From: Candidatus Blautia faecipullorum
Lineage (GTDB): Bacteria > Bacillota > Clostridia > Lachnospirales > Lachnospiraceae
NCBI GenBank assembly: GCA_019115125.1
Contig: DXEG01000036.1
Span: forward strand, 62,001 to 126,000
Direction: 5' to 3'
DNA length: 64,000 nt
Below are positions 35,301 to 41,729 of this stretch, one piece after another. Numbering within the stretch: position 1 is the first letter of the stretch; every line of letters begins with the position of its first letter. A model generated the notes under the pieces. The model was not told where the DNA came from. It worked only from the letters and a program-made list of their open reading frames with translations, and made no database searches. The translations under genes were made by a program, and so were the position numbers.

Positions 35301-36049
35301 AGGTCTATGACGAAGAAATGAGAAATATCCTGGAGGAGCGCTTTTCCTATGCCTATCCCTATACTTATCTCAGAGAGATGCCGGTGAAGCTCAGTGTGTC
35401 GGAGCTGAAAAAACGAAGCCGGCAGGGCGAGCTGGAAAAAGAGGAGGCGCTGTTCTATGAACCGGATGTGGTGCCTTTGATCCCGCCCTTTATCGCGGGG
35501 GAAACAGAAGTCCTCGCCGGAGCCGCCAGAGGCACCGCCTATCACCGCCTGATGGAATGTCTGGATTACGGCCGGGCGGGCACCGCCGGAGAAATCGAAG
35601 CCCAGCTTGCGGGCCTTGTGGAAGAGAAAAAGATGCCGCAGGAGGAAGCTGCGTGTATTTCTGTCAGTGATATTCTGGGCTTTACCCGGTCTGATCTGGG
35701 GAAAAGAATGGAGCAGGCGGCGGGGAAGGGTTCTCTTTACAGAGAACAGCCCTTTGTCATATCTGTCAGCATGAAGGAACTGCAGCCGGAATGGGCTGGC
35801 GGGGAGACGGTATTGGTCCAGGGGATCATAGACGCCTATTTCCAGGAGGGAGAGGAGCTGGTCCTGGTGGATTATAAAACCGACCATGTGGCCCCGGGAG
35901 AGGAACAGAAGCTGGCGGAGCTTTATCATACCCAGCTTGAGGATTACGCGGACGCGCTGGAACGGCTGGTGAAAAAAAGAGTAAAGGAATGTTATATTTA
36001 CTCCTTTACTCTTGGAAAATCCATTCCGATCCCCCGGACGCCGTCATAG
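32327..36049 (+). CDS. addA: AddA subunit of the AddAB helicase-nuclease
   Basis: A 1240-residue UvrD/Rep-type helicase fused to a RecB-type nuclease. Visible motifs: Q-motif TEEQQKVI, Walker A SAAAGSGKTAVLVQRI, DEYQDSN, GDVKQSIYRFR, TVHKSKGLEFPVVF, YVALTRAKEKLYI and, near the end, the nuclease VDYKTDH (catalytic D1182). Start ATG 32327 follows GGGAGGTGCGCTGAG; an in-frame ATG at 32285 lies inside addB. The stop overlaps that of the convergent rRNA methyltransferase by six bases and both stops sit inside a bidirectional terminator. Confidence 0.97.
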   Translation: MGVKWTEEQQKVISLRNRNILVSAAAGSGKTAVLVQRILSKIMDREHPVDIDRMLIMTFTRAAAGEMRERIEAALEQALYEDPDNEHLQRQMTLIHTAQITTIDGFCSYIIRNYFHMIGLDPGFRTAEEGELKLLREDVMKELLEDAYQKKDKKFTELVECYASGKTDDGIREMVFRLYDAAMSHPFPEEWLSGCLESYRADSIEKLREQEWMRLLWETAAEELTQAEELAEEAVSVCREQGGPYLYEEALNSDLLLISQAKKTAGEKDYDKMAELLAGLSFARLSGKKQPEADETKKELVKSLREEEKTILKELSARCFCWREESLLALLAVCRKPMESLVELTLDFQKRFSEKKRAKNLLDFTDMEHFALEILIRKEGETLTPTQAARELSEKYDEVLIDEYQDSNFVQEMIASMVSGWAGGRKNIFMVGDVKQSIYRFRLARPELFMEKYKSYSVEDGEEQRIDLHKNFRSRPQVLESVNYIFRRIMGEDLGGITYDSSSALYPGAAFPEGGRKEFQKTELLLVEKDGEELEEEKGGQTVQELEALAIAQEIQRIVGREEIVDKETGSYRKAEYGDIVILLRTASGWAEPFSQVLASKGIPAYTASRTGYFSAVEVVTLLNYLRVCDNPLQDIPLAGVLRSPIGGCTSQELAMVRGEYPKGLLYESVRAYAGDGQLALFPGEDEKERLRTKLRSFLEQLQKARDMAPYTPIHQLIQYILKSTGYEEYARALPGGSQRGANLHMLVEKAMDYEKTSYRGLFNFVRYIESLQKYEVDFGEVNLAGAGSGSVQIMTVHKSKGLEFPVVFAAGMGKQFNFQDMNDRLLLHPDLGLGADAVFSKKRLILPTLPKQMIRRELKRESLGEELRVLYVALTRAKEKLYITGTISKIEKQAASLSRFRNRGEALLPLGLRAGGRSFWSYILPALAGHSAMVPLYRENGIPVSEKDCTDGEAEFKIRRITAAGLLQEEVVDLSGAQMQEELLKNWDCEKVYDEEMRNILEERFSYAYPYTYLREMPVKLSVSELKKRSRQGELEKEEALFYEPDVVPLIPPFIAGETEVLAGAARGTAYHRLMECLDYGRAGTAGEIEAQLAGLVEEKKMPQEEAACISVSDILGFTRSDLGKRMEQAAGKGSLYREQPFVISVSMKELQPEWAGGETVLVQGIIDAYFQEGEELVLVDYKTDHVAPGEEQKLAELYHTQLEDYADALERLVKKRVKECYIYSFTLGKSIPIPRTPS

Positions 36050-36077
36050 TCTCCATCCCGGGGGATATTTGTTTTTC
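36029..36077. terminator. Bidirectional terminator across the addA/rsmF stop codons
   Basis: ATCCCCCGG (36029-36037) pairs with CCGGGGGAT (36058-36066); the two overlapping stop codons lie in the loop. On the plus strand it is followed by ATTTGTTTTT. Confidence 0.75.
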
Positions 36078-37453
36078 AGGGTCTGTCCCACAAGCTTCCC
36101 GAACCCCAGAGGGTAGCCTTCCACACAGAGAAGATGCCAGCCCTTTTCATGGGCGGCTTCTCCGGGAAGGACAGACAGGGTTTCACCTTTCAGATAACGG
36201 GTAAGCCTCTCGTCTCCCACGGGAAGAGAGACGACCGCCTCCGCGTCGCCCTTGTGGAGAGCCAGAGCCAGAGACTGGGAGGGCTCAAAACGGTTTTTTT
36301 TCAGATCGCCGAGATACAGTCCGTTCCGCAGAAAATTCAGTCCCCGGAAAGCGGTGCTGACAGGAGGAAGATAATAAACCTTGTCCTTCCTTGTTTCCAC
36401 CCGTTTCCAGTCGAAGGGCCTGCCGCCCAGAGAATGAAGGCCGATCTCCTCAAAGAACAGCCGGAGCCATTTTTCTGTATCAGGATTGGTGCGGGAACGG
36501 GCGGGCTGCTGTACCAGATCCGGAATTCCTGCCTTCTGGAAAAGAGCCATGAAGTGCCCCTCTCCGTTTATTTTGTGAGGGAACAGCCGGACGCAGCGCG
36601 TCAGCCGGGGATCGCCTCCGCCCCATTCCGGCACGCCGGGGGAGAAGCCTTCCCTTTGGGGAAGTTCAAGAAGCTCCATATCAGGCCGCTGTGCAAGAAG
36701 CCAGGAGACAGTTTCCTCGTCCTCCTCGGGGGCAAAGGTGCAGGTAGAATACAGGAGCTGCCCTCCCGGGCGAAGCATATCCGCCGCCTGAAGGATCAAA
36801 TCCTTTTGGATACGGCTTAATTCAAGGGATTTTTCCGGAGTCCAGTCCCTGGCCAGAGCCTCCTCCTTCCGGAACATTCCCTCCCCGGAGCAGGGGGCGT
36901 CCAGGAGTATTTTGTGAAAGTATCCCGGGAACATGTCCAGAAGCCGGGCCGGAGGCTCGTTTGCCACAAAAGCGTTGGGGATACCGAAAAGCTCGATATT
37001 CCGCAGCAGAGCCCTGGTTCTGGAAGCGCTGATATCATTGGCGACCAGGAGCCCCGCCCCATCCAGCATGGCGCCCAGGGCAGTGGCTTTTCCGCCGGGA
37101 GCGGCGCAGAGATCCAGCACAGCCTCTCCGGGCTCCGCCAAAAGACAGGAGGCGGGCGTCATGGCGCTTGGCTCCTGCAGATAATAAAGTCCCGCCTGAT
37201 AAAGGGGACACCGGGAAGGACGGACCTCCGGAGGATAAAAATAACCGTTTTCCACCCAGGGGATCGGAGATATTTCAAAAGGAACTATTCTTTCAAATTC
37301 TTCAGCATCTATTTTTGCGGAATTCAGTCTCAGACCGAAGGTGCGGGGCATTTCATAGCTTTTCAGAAAAGCTTCATATTCGCCGCCAAGCATTTCTTTC
37401 ATTCGGACCAGAAAAGCCTTCGGAAGAAAAGGGGAATGATTCTGTTCTGTCAT
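36044..37453 (-). CDS. 16S rRNA m5C methyltransferase, RsmF/NOL1-NOP2-Sun type
   Basis: A 469-residue RNA cytosine-5 methyltransferase. SAM-binding motif LDLCAAPGGKATALGA, the motif IV DAPCSGEGMFR with the release Cys, and motif VI YSTCTFAPEEDE with the nucleophile Cys are all present. The C-terminal third is the RsmF-type RNA-binding region ending in a PUA-like domain (LGFGKLVGQTLKNKYP). Start is placed at 37453 because GGAGGCAGTT lies just before it; an ATG four codons upstream would sit on top of that ribosome site. Likely modifies 16S rRNA; the exact cytosine cannot be told from sequence. Confidence 0.93.
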   Translation of the reverse strand: MTEQNHSPFLPKAFLVRMKEMLGGEYEAFLKSYEMPRTFGLRLNSAKIDAEEFERIVPFEISPIPWVENGYFYPPEVRPSRCPLYQAGLYYLQEPSAMTPASCLLAEPGEAVLDLCAAPGGKATALGAMLDGAGLLVANDISASRTRALLRNIELFGIPNAFVANEPPARLLDMFPGYFHKILLDAPCSGEGMFRKEEALARDWTPEKSLELSRIQKDLILQAADMLRPGGQLLYSTCTFAPEEDEETVSWLLAQRPDMELLELPQREGFSPGVPEWGGGDPRLTRCVRLFPHKINGEGHFMALFQKAGIPDLVQQPARSRTNPDTEKWLRLFFEEIGLHSLGGRPFDWKRVETRKDKVYYLPPVSTAFRGLNFLRNGLYLGDLKKNRFEPSQSLALALHKGDAEAVVSLPVGDERLTRYLKGETLSVLPGEAAHEKGWHLLCVEGYPLGFGKLVGQTLKNKYPPGWRL

Positions 37454-37528
37454 AACTGCCTCCATGTATATCAGGGATATTGTTTTCTTTTCAGAGTATA
37501 AGATAATAAGGAAAAATGTGAAATAGTA

Positions 37529-37583
37529 TTGACAAAACTATATTATATAATATATAGTATTATTAACAAAACAATATTATATA
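37529..37583 (+). promoter_or_regulatory. padR promoter with direct repeat operator
   Basis: TTGACA (37529-37534) with TATATA (37551-37556) at 16 bases. An 18-base sequence, ACAAAAC-T/A-ATATTATATA, occurs twice (37532-37549 and 37566-37583) with one mismatch and a 34-base period; the first copy covers the promoter. A near-palindrome ACTATA...TATAGT spans the -10. Probable PadR autoregulatory site. Confidence 0.6.
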
Positions 37584-37593
37584 TTTCAGATAA

Positions 37594-37626
37594 AGATGAC
37601 ACTCGCCTCTATAGGCGGCGAGTAAC
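37594..37626 (+). repeat. 33-base dyad element, copy 2
   Basis: AGATGACACTCGCC, TCTATA, then GGCGGCGAGTAAC: the inverse of 6474-6506 at 29 of 33 positions. Here it lies in the padR leader, 36 bases before the start codon. ACTCGCC can pair with GGCGAGT. Confidence 0.75.
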
Positions 37627-37661
37627 CGAAAAGTTTCAGTGTAAGAAGAGGAAGTGAGTGG

Positions 37662-37979
37662 ATGGTATTTAACACAGGAGCAGCTCTTCTGGACGCCATC
37701 GTTCTGGCGGTTGTGTCCAAGGAGGAAGAGGGAACCTACGGATATAAGATCACCCAGGATGTCCGCGGAGTTCTGGATGTATCAGAGTCCACGCTGTATC
37801 CGGTGCTTCGGAGACTGCAGAAGGACGAATGTCTGGAAACCTACGATATGGCTTATGCGGGGCGGAACCGCAGGTACTATAAGCTGACAGAAAAAGGAAC
37901 CGCACAGTTGAATTTATACAGGGTGGAATGGAAAAACTATTCCTCTAAAATCACCAGGCTATTCGAGGGAGGATTGTGA
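37662..37979 (+). CDS. PadR-family transcriptional regulator
   Basis: A 105-residue winged-helix repressor: LDAIVLAVVSKEEEGTYGYKI, then VSESTLYPVLRRLQKDECLE and RNRRYYKLTEKGTAQL, the full PadR-like signature. It heads an operon with DUF1700 and DUF4097 proteins, a common arrangement in Firmicutes in which the set responds to membrane or envelope stress. GAAGAGGAAGTGAG precedes ATG 37662. Its own promoter carries repeats suggestive of autoregulation, and the 33-base dyad lies in its leader. Confidence 0.94.
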   Translation: MVFNTGAALLDAIVLAVVSKEEEGTYGYKITQDVRGVLDVSESTLYPVLRRLQKDECLETYDMAYAGRNRRYYKLTEKGTAQLNLYRVEWKNYSSKITRLFEGGL

Positions 37980-37981
37980 TT

Positions 37982-38716
37982 ATGAACAGAGCGCAGTTTA
38001 TGGAACAGTTGGAAAAACTGCTTTCTGATATCTCAGAGGATGAGAGGAGGGAAGCGCTGGATTACTATGAGAGCTATTTTGACGAGGCGGGACCGGAGCG
38101 TGAAGCCTCAGTGATCCAGGAGCTTGGAAGTCCCGGAAAGGTAGCCGCCATTATCAAGGCGGATCTGAGGGAACACGGAGAATATACAGACAGCGGCAGC
38201 TATGAGGATAAGGCGCGGGAGTCTGGACAGATGCCGGGGAGAGACTTCCAGGGAAAAGAAGAGCAGAGACGGAGTACTGCAGCCTCCGGCTCAGACAGAG
38301 CGGAGCGTGGATACCATCCCAAACCGAAGAGGGGGTCGGGCACCATTGTACTGATCATCATTCTTCTGATCTTCCTGTCTCCCTTCCTGACCGGCAGCAT
38401 CGGCGGCATCCTGGGAGTACTTGCAGTGATCCTGTTTCTTCCGTTTATCATTGTATTTGGCGTAGGGGCGTTGGTGATCGGCCTTCTGATCGGCGGAGTA
38501 GTAACGATATTCGCGTCAATCGGCGCCTGCGCGGCGGCTCCGGCCATGGGAGTGCTGGGGATCGGCGTGGGATGTATCCTGACCGCGGTGTCTCTGATCG
38601 GCCTGGTATTTCTGGTATGGTTTGCCAGCCGGCTGCTTCCGGGGGCGCTGAGGTGGTTTACGGATCTATGCGGCAGGATTCTTAACAGAGGAAGAAGAGG
38701 AGGTGCGGACGCATGA
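37982..38716 (+). CDS. DUF1700 membrane protein
   Basis: A 244-residue protein. The N-terminal DUF1700 helices (FMEQLEKLLSDISEDERREALDYYESYFDEAG) are followed by a polar stretch and four hydrophobic helices (residues about 120-230) rich in Gly and Ile. GGGAGG nine bases before supports ATG 37982 rather than the GTG at 37976. Three bases after padR and overlapping the next gene by four, so fully coupled. DUF1700 proteins act as partners of PadR and DUF4097 proteins in envelope-stress modules; mechanism unknown. Confidence 0.9.
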   Translation: MNRAQFMEQLEKLLSDISEDERREALDYYESYFDEAGPEREASVIQELGSPGKVAAIIKADLREHGEYTDSGSYEDKARESGQMPGRDFQGKEEQRRSTAASGSDRAERGYHPKPKRGSGTIVLIIILLIFLSPFLTGSIGGILGVLAVILFLPFIIVFGVGALVIGLLIGGVVTIFASIGACAAAPAMGVLGIGVGCILTAVSLIGLVFLVWFASRLLPGALRWFTDLCGRILNRGRRGGADA

Positions 38717-39609
38717 GAAAATTTTCTAAAGTTGCGCTGATCACCGCGGCGGCGCTGGGAATTGCGGGAATCGGATTTTCCGCGGGAGGCGCGGCTATGG
38801 GAGCTTCCCTTTCAGAACTGGATCTGCAGCAGTATTATGACGGCCCGCGCCTGCATTTTCTGGAGAGATGGCTGGACTGGGACTGGGACGACTGGGATGA
38901 GGAAGAGCACCACGAAGAGGAGTCAGAGCATTATGCCAGCCGCAGCGGAACGGCGGTTTCGGCGCAGACGGAAGGTACGGACGGAGAGAAGTACAGCCTG
39001 GCGGTTCCCTCGGAGCTGGATATAGAGCTGACCTACGATGAACTGATCCTGCGGGAATATGAAGGCGGGAAGGTGCAGGTGGAGGTTACAGGAGACGAGG
39101 ATGGAAATGTTAAAGTCTATACAGAGGACGGCGAGCTGAAGATTGAGAGCAGAAAGAAAGCCAAGCGCAGACGTATTGTGGTGTCCTGTCCGCCGGACAC
39201 GGAATTCCGCAAAGTAGGGATCGATGTGGACGCGGGAGCCGTCTCTGTGGAAAGTCCTCTGTCTGCCGGGGAATTCAGCGTGTCAGTAGGAGCGGGAGTC
39301 TTTTCCGGCGTCTCCTCGGTGACAGCCACGGATGCTGAGGTGGAGGTGGGAACAGGAACCCTTACCATGAAGAATCTGGATGCGGAAAATATCGACGCGG
39401 AATGTGGGCTTGGCACTATGGAGCTTACCGTAAAAGGCCGGGAGGAGGACTATAGCTACCGGCTTTCCTGCGGCGCGGGAAGCGTGGAGCTGGGCGAAGG
39501 GGAATACAGCGGCGTGGGAGCTGTGAAAAAGATCGACAACCCGAACGCGTCCCGGAAAATGCAGCTTCAGTGCGGCATGGGAACTGTAAAAGTCAGCTTT
39601 GAGGAGTAG
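38713..39609 (+). CDS. DUF4097 beta-helix protein, membrane anchored
   Basis: A 298-residue protein starting with a membrane segment (VALITAAALGIAGIGFSAGGAAMG) and an acidic, Trp-rich neck (WLDWDWDDWDEEE). Residues about 95-298 are a right-handed beta-solenoid of DUF4097/LiaG-type repeats (VDAGAVSVESPLSAGEFSVS, VGTGTLTMKNLDAENID, CGAGSVELGEGEY). ATGA overlap with the DUF1700 gene. It probably faces outward on the membrane and works in the same stress module as the PadR gene. Confidence 0.9.
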   Translation: MRKFSKVALITAAALGIAGIGFSAGGAAMGASLSELDLQQYYDGPRLHFLERWLDWDWDDWDEEEHHEEESEHYASRSGTAVSAQTEGTDGEKYSLAVPSELDIELTYDELILREYEGGKVQVEVTGDEDGNVKVYTEDGELKIESRKKAKRRRIVVSCPPDTEFRKVGIDVDAGAVSVESPLSAGEFSVSVGAGVFSGVSSVTATDAEVEVGTGTLTMKNLDAENIDAECGLGTMELTVKGREEDYSYRLSCGAGSVELGEGEYSGVGAVKKIDNPNASRKMQLQCGMGTVKVSFEE

Positions 39610-39673
39610 ATAAGCCGCATATGTATGGAACGGATACTTTGATCATCAGAGAGTTCAGAAAGGATGAAGAGAT

Positions 39674-39859
39674 ATGAGCAATAAAAGACTTTATAAATCA
39701 TCAGTAAACTGTATGCTTTGCGGCGTCTGCGGCGGCATCGCGGAATATTTCGATATAGATCCCACCCTGGTGCGTCTGGCCTGGGTGGTTCTGACCTTTT
39801 TCGGCGGTTCCGGTATTCTGGCCTATATTATAGCGGCCATTATTATTCCCAAGGGCTGA
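39674..39859 (+). CDS. PspC-domain small membrane protein
   Basis: A 61-residue protein that is just a PspC domain: LYKSSVNCMLCGVCGGIAEYF followed by DIDPTLVRLAWVVLTFFGG and a second hydrophobic stretch ending IIAAIIIPKG. PspC domains sense membrane stress. It follows the DUF4097 gene by 64 bases with GAAAGGATGAAG as ribosome site, and completes the usual four-gene module. Confidence 0.95.
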   Translation: MSNKRLYKSSVNCMLCGVCGGIAEYFDIDPTLVRLAWVVLTFFGGSGILAYIIAAIIIPKG

Positions 39860-40000
39860 TCACTTCATGCGGCCATTGTTCAGTGCCGGATGCTTTCTCC
39901 GGCATGGGCGGGAAGCTTATGAGAAGGCTTTCCGTTGGAGGGTATAATTTTCCAGAAAGATGTCAATACTCCATATAACTATAGAAAAGGAGTGAAGACA

Positions 40001-40186
40001 TTGAATAAGGATAAAGAAGTTCAGGCTTATCTGAAGGGCGAGCTTACGGAGGAGGAAAAGCTGAAATACGAGATCGCCGGAGAACTGGGCCTTCTGGACA
40101 GAGTGCTTGAAAACGGGTGGAAAAGCCTGTCCGCAAAAGAGACGGGACGGATCGGCGGCCTGATGACCCGCAGAAGGAAGCAGTAG
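40001..40186 (+). CDS. Small acid-soluble spore protein, alpha/beta type (divergent)
   Basis: A 61-residue protein with KLKYEIAGELGLLDRVLENG and then LSAKETGRIGGLMTRRRK. The KYEIAxELG segment is where the germination protease GPR cuts alpha/beta SASPs, and S-x-x-E-x-G-x-x-GG-x-M-x-x-R is the DNA-binding C-terminal motif. It is more charged and shorter at the N-terminus than the major SASPs. The start is TTG 40001, set by AAAGGAGTG seven bases before it. It would coat DNA in the forespore, showing the organism belongs to a sporulating lineage. A terminator follows three bases after the stop. Confidence 0.87.
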   Translation: MNKDKEVQAYLKGELTEEEKLKYEIAGELGLLDRVLENGWKSLSAKETGRIGGLMTRRRKQ

Positions 40187-40188
40187 AG

Positions 40189-40239
40189 AAAAGGCATTGG
40201 AAGGAATCTGCCGAAGGCGGTTCCGGACAATGCCTTTTT
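40189..40239 (+). terminator. Intrinsic terminator of the spore protein gene
   Basis: AAAAGGCATTG (40189-40199) pairs with CAATGCCTTTTT (40228-40239), with a further inner stem GGAA/TTCC. Strong stem running into a U-tract. Confidence 0.93.
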
Positions 40240-40381
40240 GTATCATAGGAACAAATACAAAGCATCAATGCATTTGGAAATTCCTGGCAGGGCATGAGAA
40301 TGAAATTGAATTTTACCAGGTAAATATAAATCGGACGTATCCTATGTCAAATTGTGAAAGCCAGGATGCTTCATGTATAAA

Positions 40382-41182
40382 TCAATTATTTCTATGGCTG
40401 TTTCGATAATCTCTGGGAGACATGTGGTATTTCTCCCGAAAAACCCGGTTAAAAGTCCGCTGACTGCTAAAACCCGCATTTTCATAGGCTTCTGTAATGG
40501 TCTGGTCTGTATGGCAAAGTATATTGCAGGCATGATCCAGACGGATGTTGTTCAGATAGGTGTTGAAATTACAGTGGAAGGTCCCTGAAAATACCCGTGA
40601 TAAAACATACGGACTATAACCAAGATCGGCTGCCATTTGAGCCAGAGAAATATCTTCCATATAATGTGAAGCAATGTATGTAACTGTCTGATAGATAATA
40701 TCATCACTTCCAACAGAACTCTTATCTACAAGTTGAAAAAGAGGTAATGCACGTGCAAGTATAATCTGTGTGTATGATTGCCATAAAACATGAGTCTGCT
40801 CTTCTCCCGGCAAGCACCGGAGCAGACTGTCCATTGCATATTTAATATCTTGATGAACCAAAGAGGATCTGATAACAGGCAAATCTGGACAAAATTTCTG
40901 TAAGGTTTGAAGATAACCGCCTGAGAGCGAGGGCGAGGATAAAAGATAGATTCCCTGACAGGCTTTGCTGTCAAACACCTGATAATGATGGATCAATTCA
41001 GGAAAAACGATAGCAAAATCATGGGTTTCCATATGATACAGATTTAATCCTACGCCTAGTTCAAGTGTTCCCTCTGTTACATAAACACATTCCAGTGACT
41101 TGTGAAGATGAGGGGGAATATGAACAGAAGGACCCTTGAATATTTCTAAATTGTCTTTTACATTCTCATATAATGGCATCAT
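40382..41182 (-). CDS. AraC-family regulator, left border of the glycoside locus
   Basis: A 266-residue cupin plus AraC protein: HIPPHLHKSLECVYVTEGTLEL near the N-terminus, then the double helix-turn-helix (ISLAQMAADLGYSPYVLSRVF and ITEAYENAGFSSQRTFNRVF). Start is set at the ATG at 41182, with AAAGGAG about 12 bases upstream; the frame is open to a TTG at 41236 that has no ribosome site. Divergent to the 29-residue ORF and the GH3 at 41730. Another candidate regulator of the locus, or a sensor for a separate sugar. Confidence 0.87.
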   Translation of the reverse strand: MMPLYENVKDNLEIFKGPSVHIPPHLHKSLECVYVTEGTLELGVGLNLYHMETHDFAIVFPELIHHYQVFDSKACQGIYLLSSPSLSGGYLQTLQKFCPDLPVIRSSLVHQDIKYAMDSLLRCLPGEEQTHVLWQSYTQIILARALPLFQLVDKSSVGSDDIIYQTVTYIASHYMEDISLAQMAADLGYSPYVLSRVFSGTFHCNFNTYLNNIRLDHACNILCHTDQTITEAYENAGFSSQRTFNRVFREKYHMSPRDYRNSHRNN

Positions 41183-41257
41183 AATCTTTGGAAGCTCCTT
41201 TGCAAAAATTGGCTGTTTTTGAATGCAATCTGGCAAGCATTATCAGTACAGCCGGAC

Positions 41258-41263
41258 TATAAT
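41258..41263 (+). promoter_or_regulatory. -10 box before the 29-residue ORF
   Basis: Perfect TATAAT 31 bases before the start codon; no recognisable -35 at 16-18 bases upstream. Confidence 0.45.
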
Positions 41264-41293
41264 GTGCTTGTAAAGAAAAAGGAGGTGAAAAAA

Positions 41294-41383
41294 ATGATTA
41301 AAGCAATCAAACATTTTATGAAAGACACATTCGAGTTTTATCTCAAGCTGTACGAAAATAATTATCGGTACTGTTCGAGGTAA
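41294..41383 (+). CDS. 29-residue small protein of unknown function
   Basis: A short ORF reading MIKAIKHFMKDTFEFYLK and ending LYENNYRYCSR. It has an unusually strong ribosome site (AAAAGGAGGTGAAAAAA) right before the ATG, a TATAAT box upstream and its own terminator downstream, which together argue for real translation. The first half can form an amphipathic basic helix and the tail is aromatic and polar with a single Cys; there is no signal peptide. It is located between two regulators and a GH3 gene and could be a regulatory peptide, a small membrane-active protein or a toxin-like peptide. I do not recognise a family. Confidence 0.6.
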   Translation: MIKAIKHFMKDTFEFYLKLYENNYRYCSR

Positions 41384-41414
41384 GCAAAAATGAAATTTAG
41401 ACAATATTACTGAC

Positions 41415-41453
41415 AGGCTGTTGACTCTGATGGGGTGGCAGCCTTCTTTCTTT
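41415..41453 (+). terminator. Terminator of the 29-residue ORF
   Basis: AGGCTG (41415-41420) pairs with CAGCCT (41439-41444), followed by TCTTTCTTT. Short stem, reasonable U-tract. Confidence 0.65.
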
Positions 41454-41633
41454 AATTGCATTATTCTCTCGAAATGCCTTTGAATTTTTTGGAAAAGAAG
41501 TCAATAAGGCTTACTTTTACTAAATAGTATCATCTGTAATATAAATGATATTGCAGAATACTTCTTATAAATGTAAAATTCTTTTTTGCTTTTCCACATT
41601 ATTGAGTAGAATTTTGGATTCTATAGATACTAA

Positions 41634-41687
41634 TTTACAATTTTATCCGCTATTTTGAAAGATTCTCCAGCGCACTCCTGATAAAAT
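41634..41687 (+). promoter_or_regulatory. AraC-type activated promoter, site C (GH3 gene 41730)
   Basis: TTTACAATTT (41634-41643), eight bases, ATTTTGAAAGATT (41652-41664), and TAAAAT as -10 (41682-41687). Second half-site lies over the -35 position. Same spacing as at 45448 and 50414. Confidence 0.75.
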
Positions 41688-41729
41688 ACCTGCAGTAATT
41701 GAACTTTTGCAGAAAGGAGAGAATGCTTT

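Larger units (their letters stand above)
41384..41729. other. 346-base non-coding stretch before the permuted GH3
   Basis: AT-rich, no gene seen. It holds the terminator of the 29-residue ORF (41415-41453), an ATCAT/ATGAT dyad near 41530-41550 and the AraC-type activated promoter at 41634-41687. Confidence 0.7.

Noticed and set aside
36134-37501. Plus-strand ORFs over the rRNA methyltransferase
   Set aside because: The minus-strand protein carries complete SAM and Cys motifs; the plus-strand frames have no recognisable domain.
39885-39903. GCCGGA/TCCGGC hairpin after pspC as a terminator
   Set aside because: Seven-pair stem but no U-tract follows; too weak to call.
40001-40186. Longer version of the spore protein from 39935
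   Set aside because: The upstream 22 codons are not SASP-like and there is a good ribosome site before TTG 40001.
40382-41182. Regulator at 40382 as the binder of the three shared promoter sites
   Set aside because: Possible, but its own upstream region lacks the motif and it lies outside the three units; the AraC at 44148 is more central. Kept only as an alternative.
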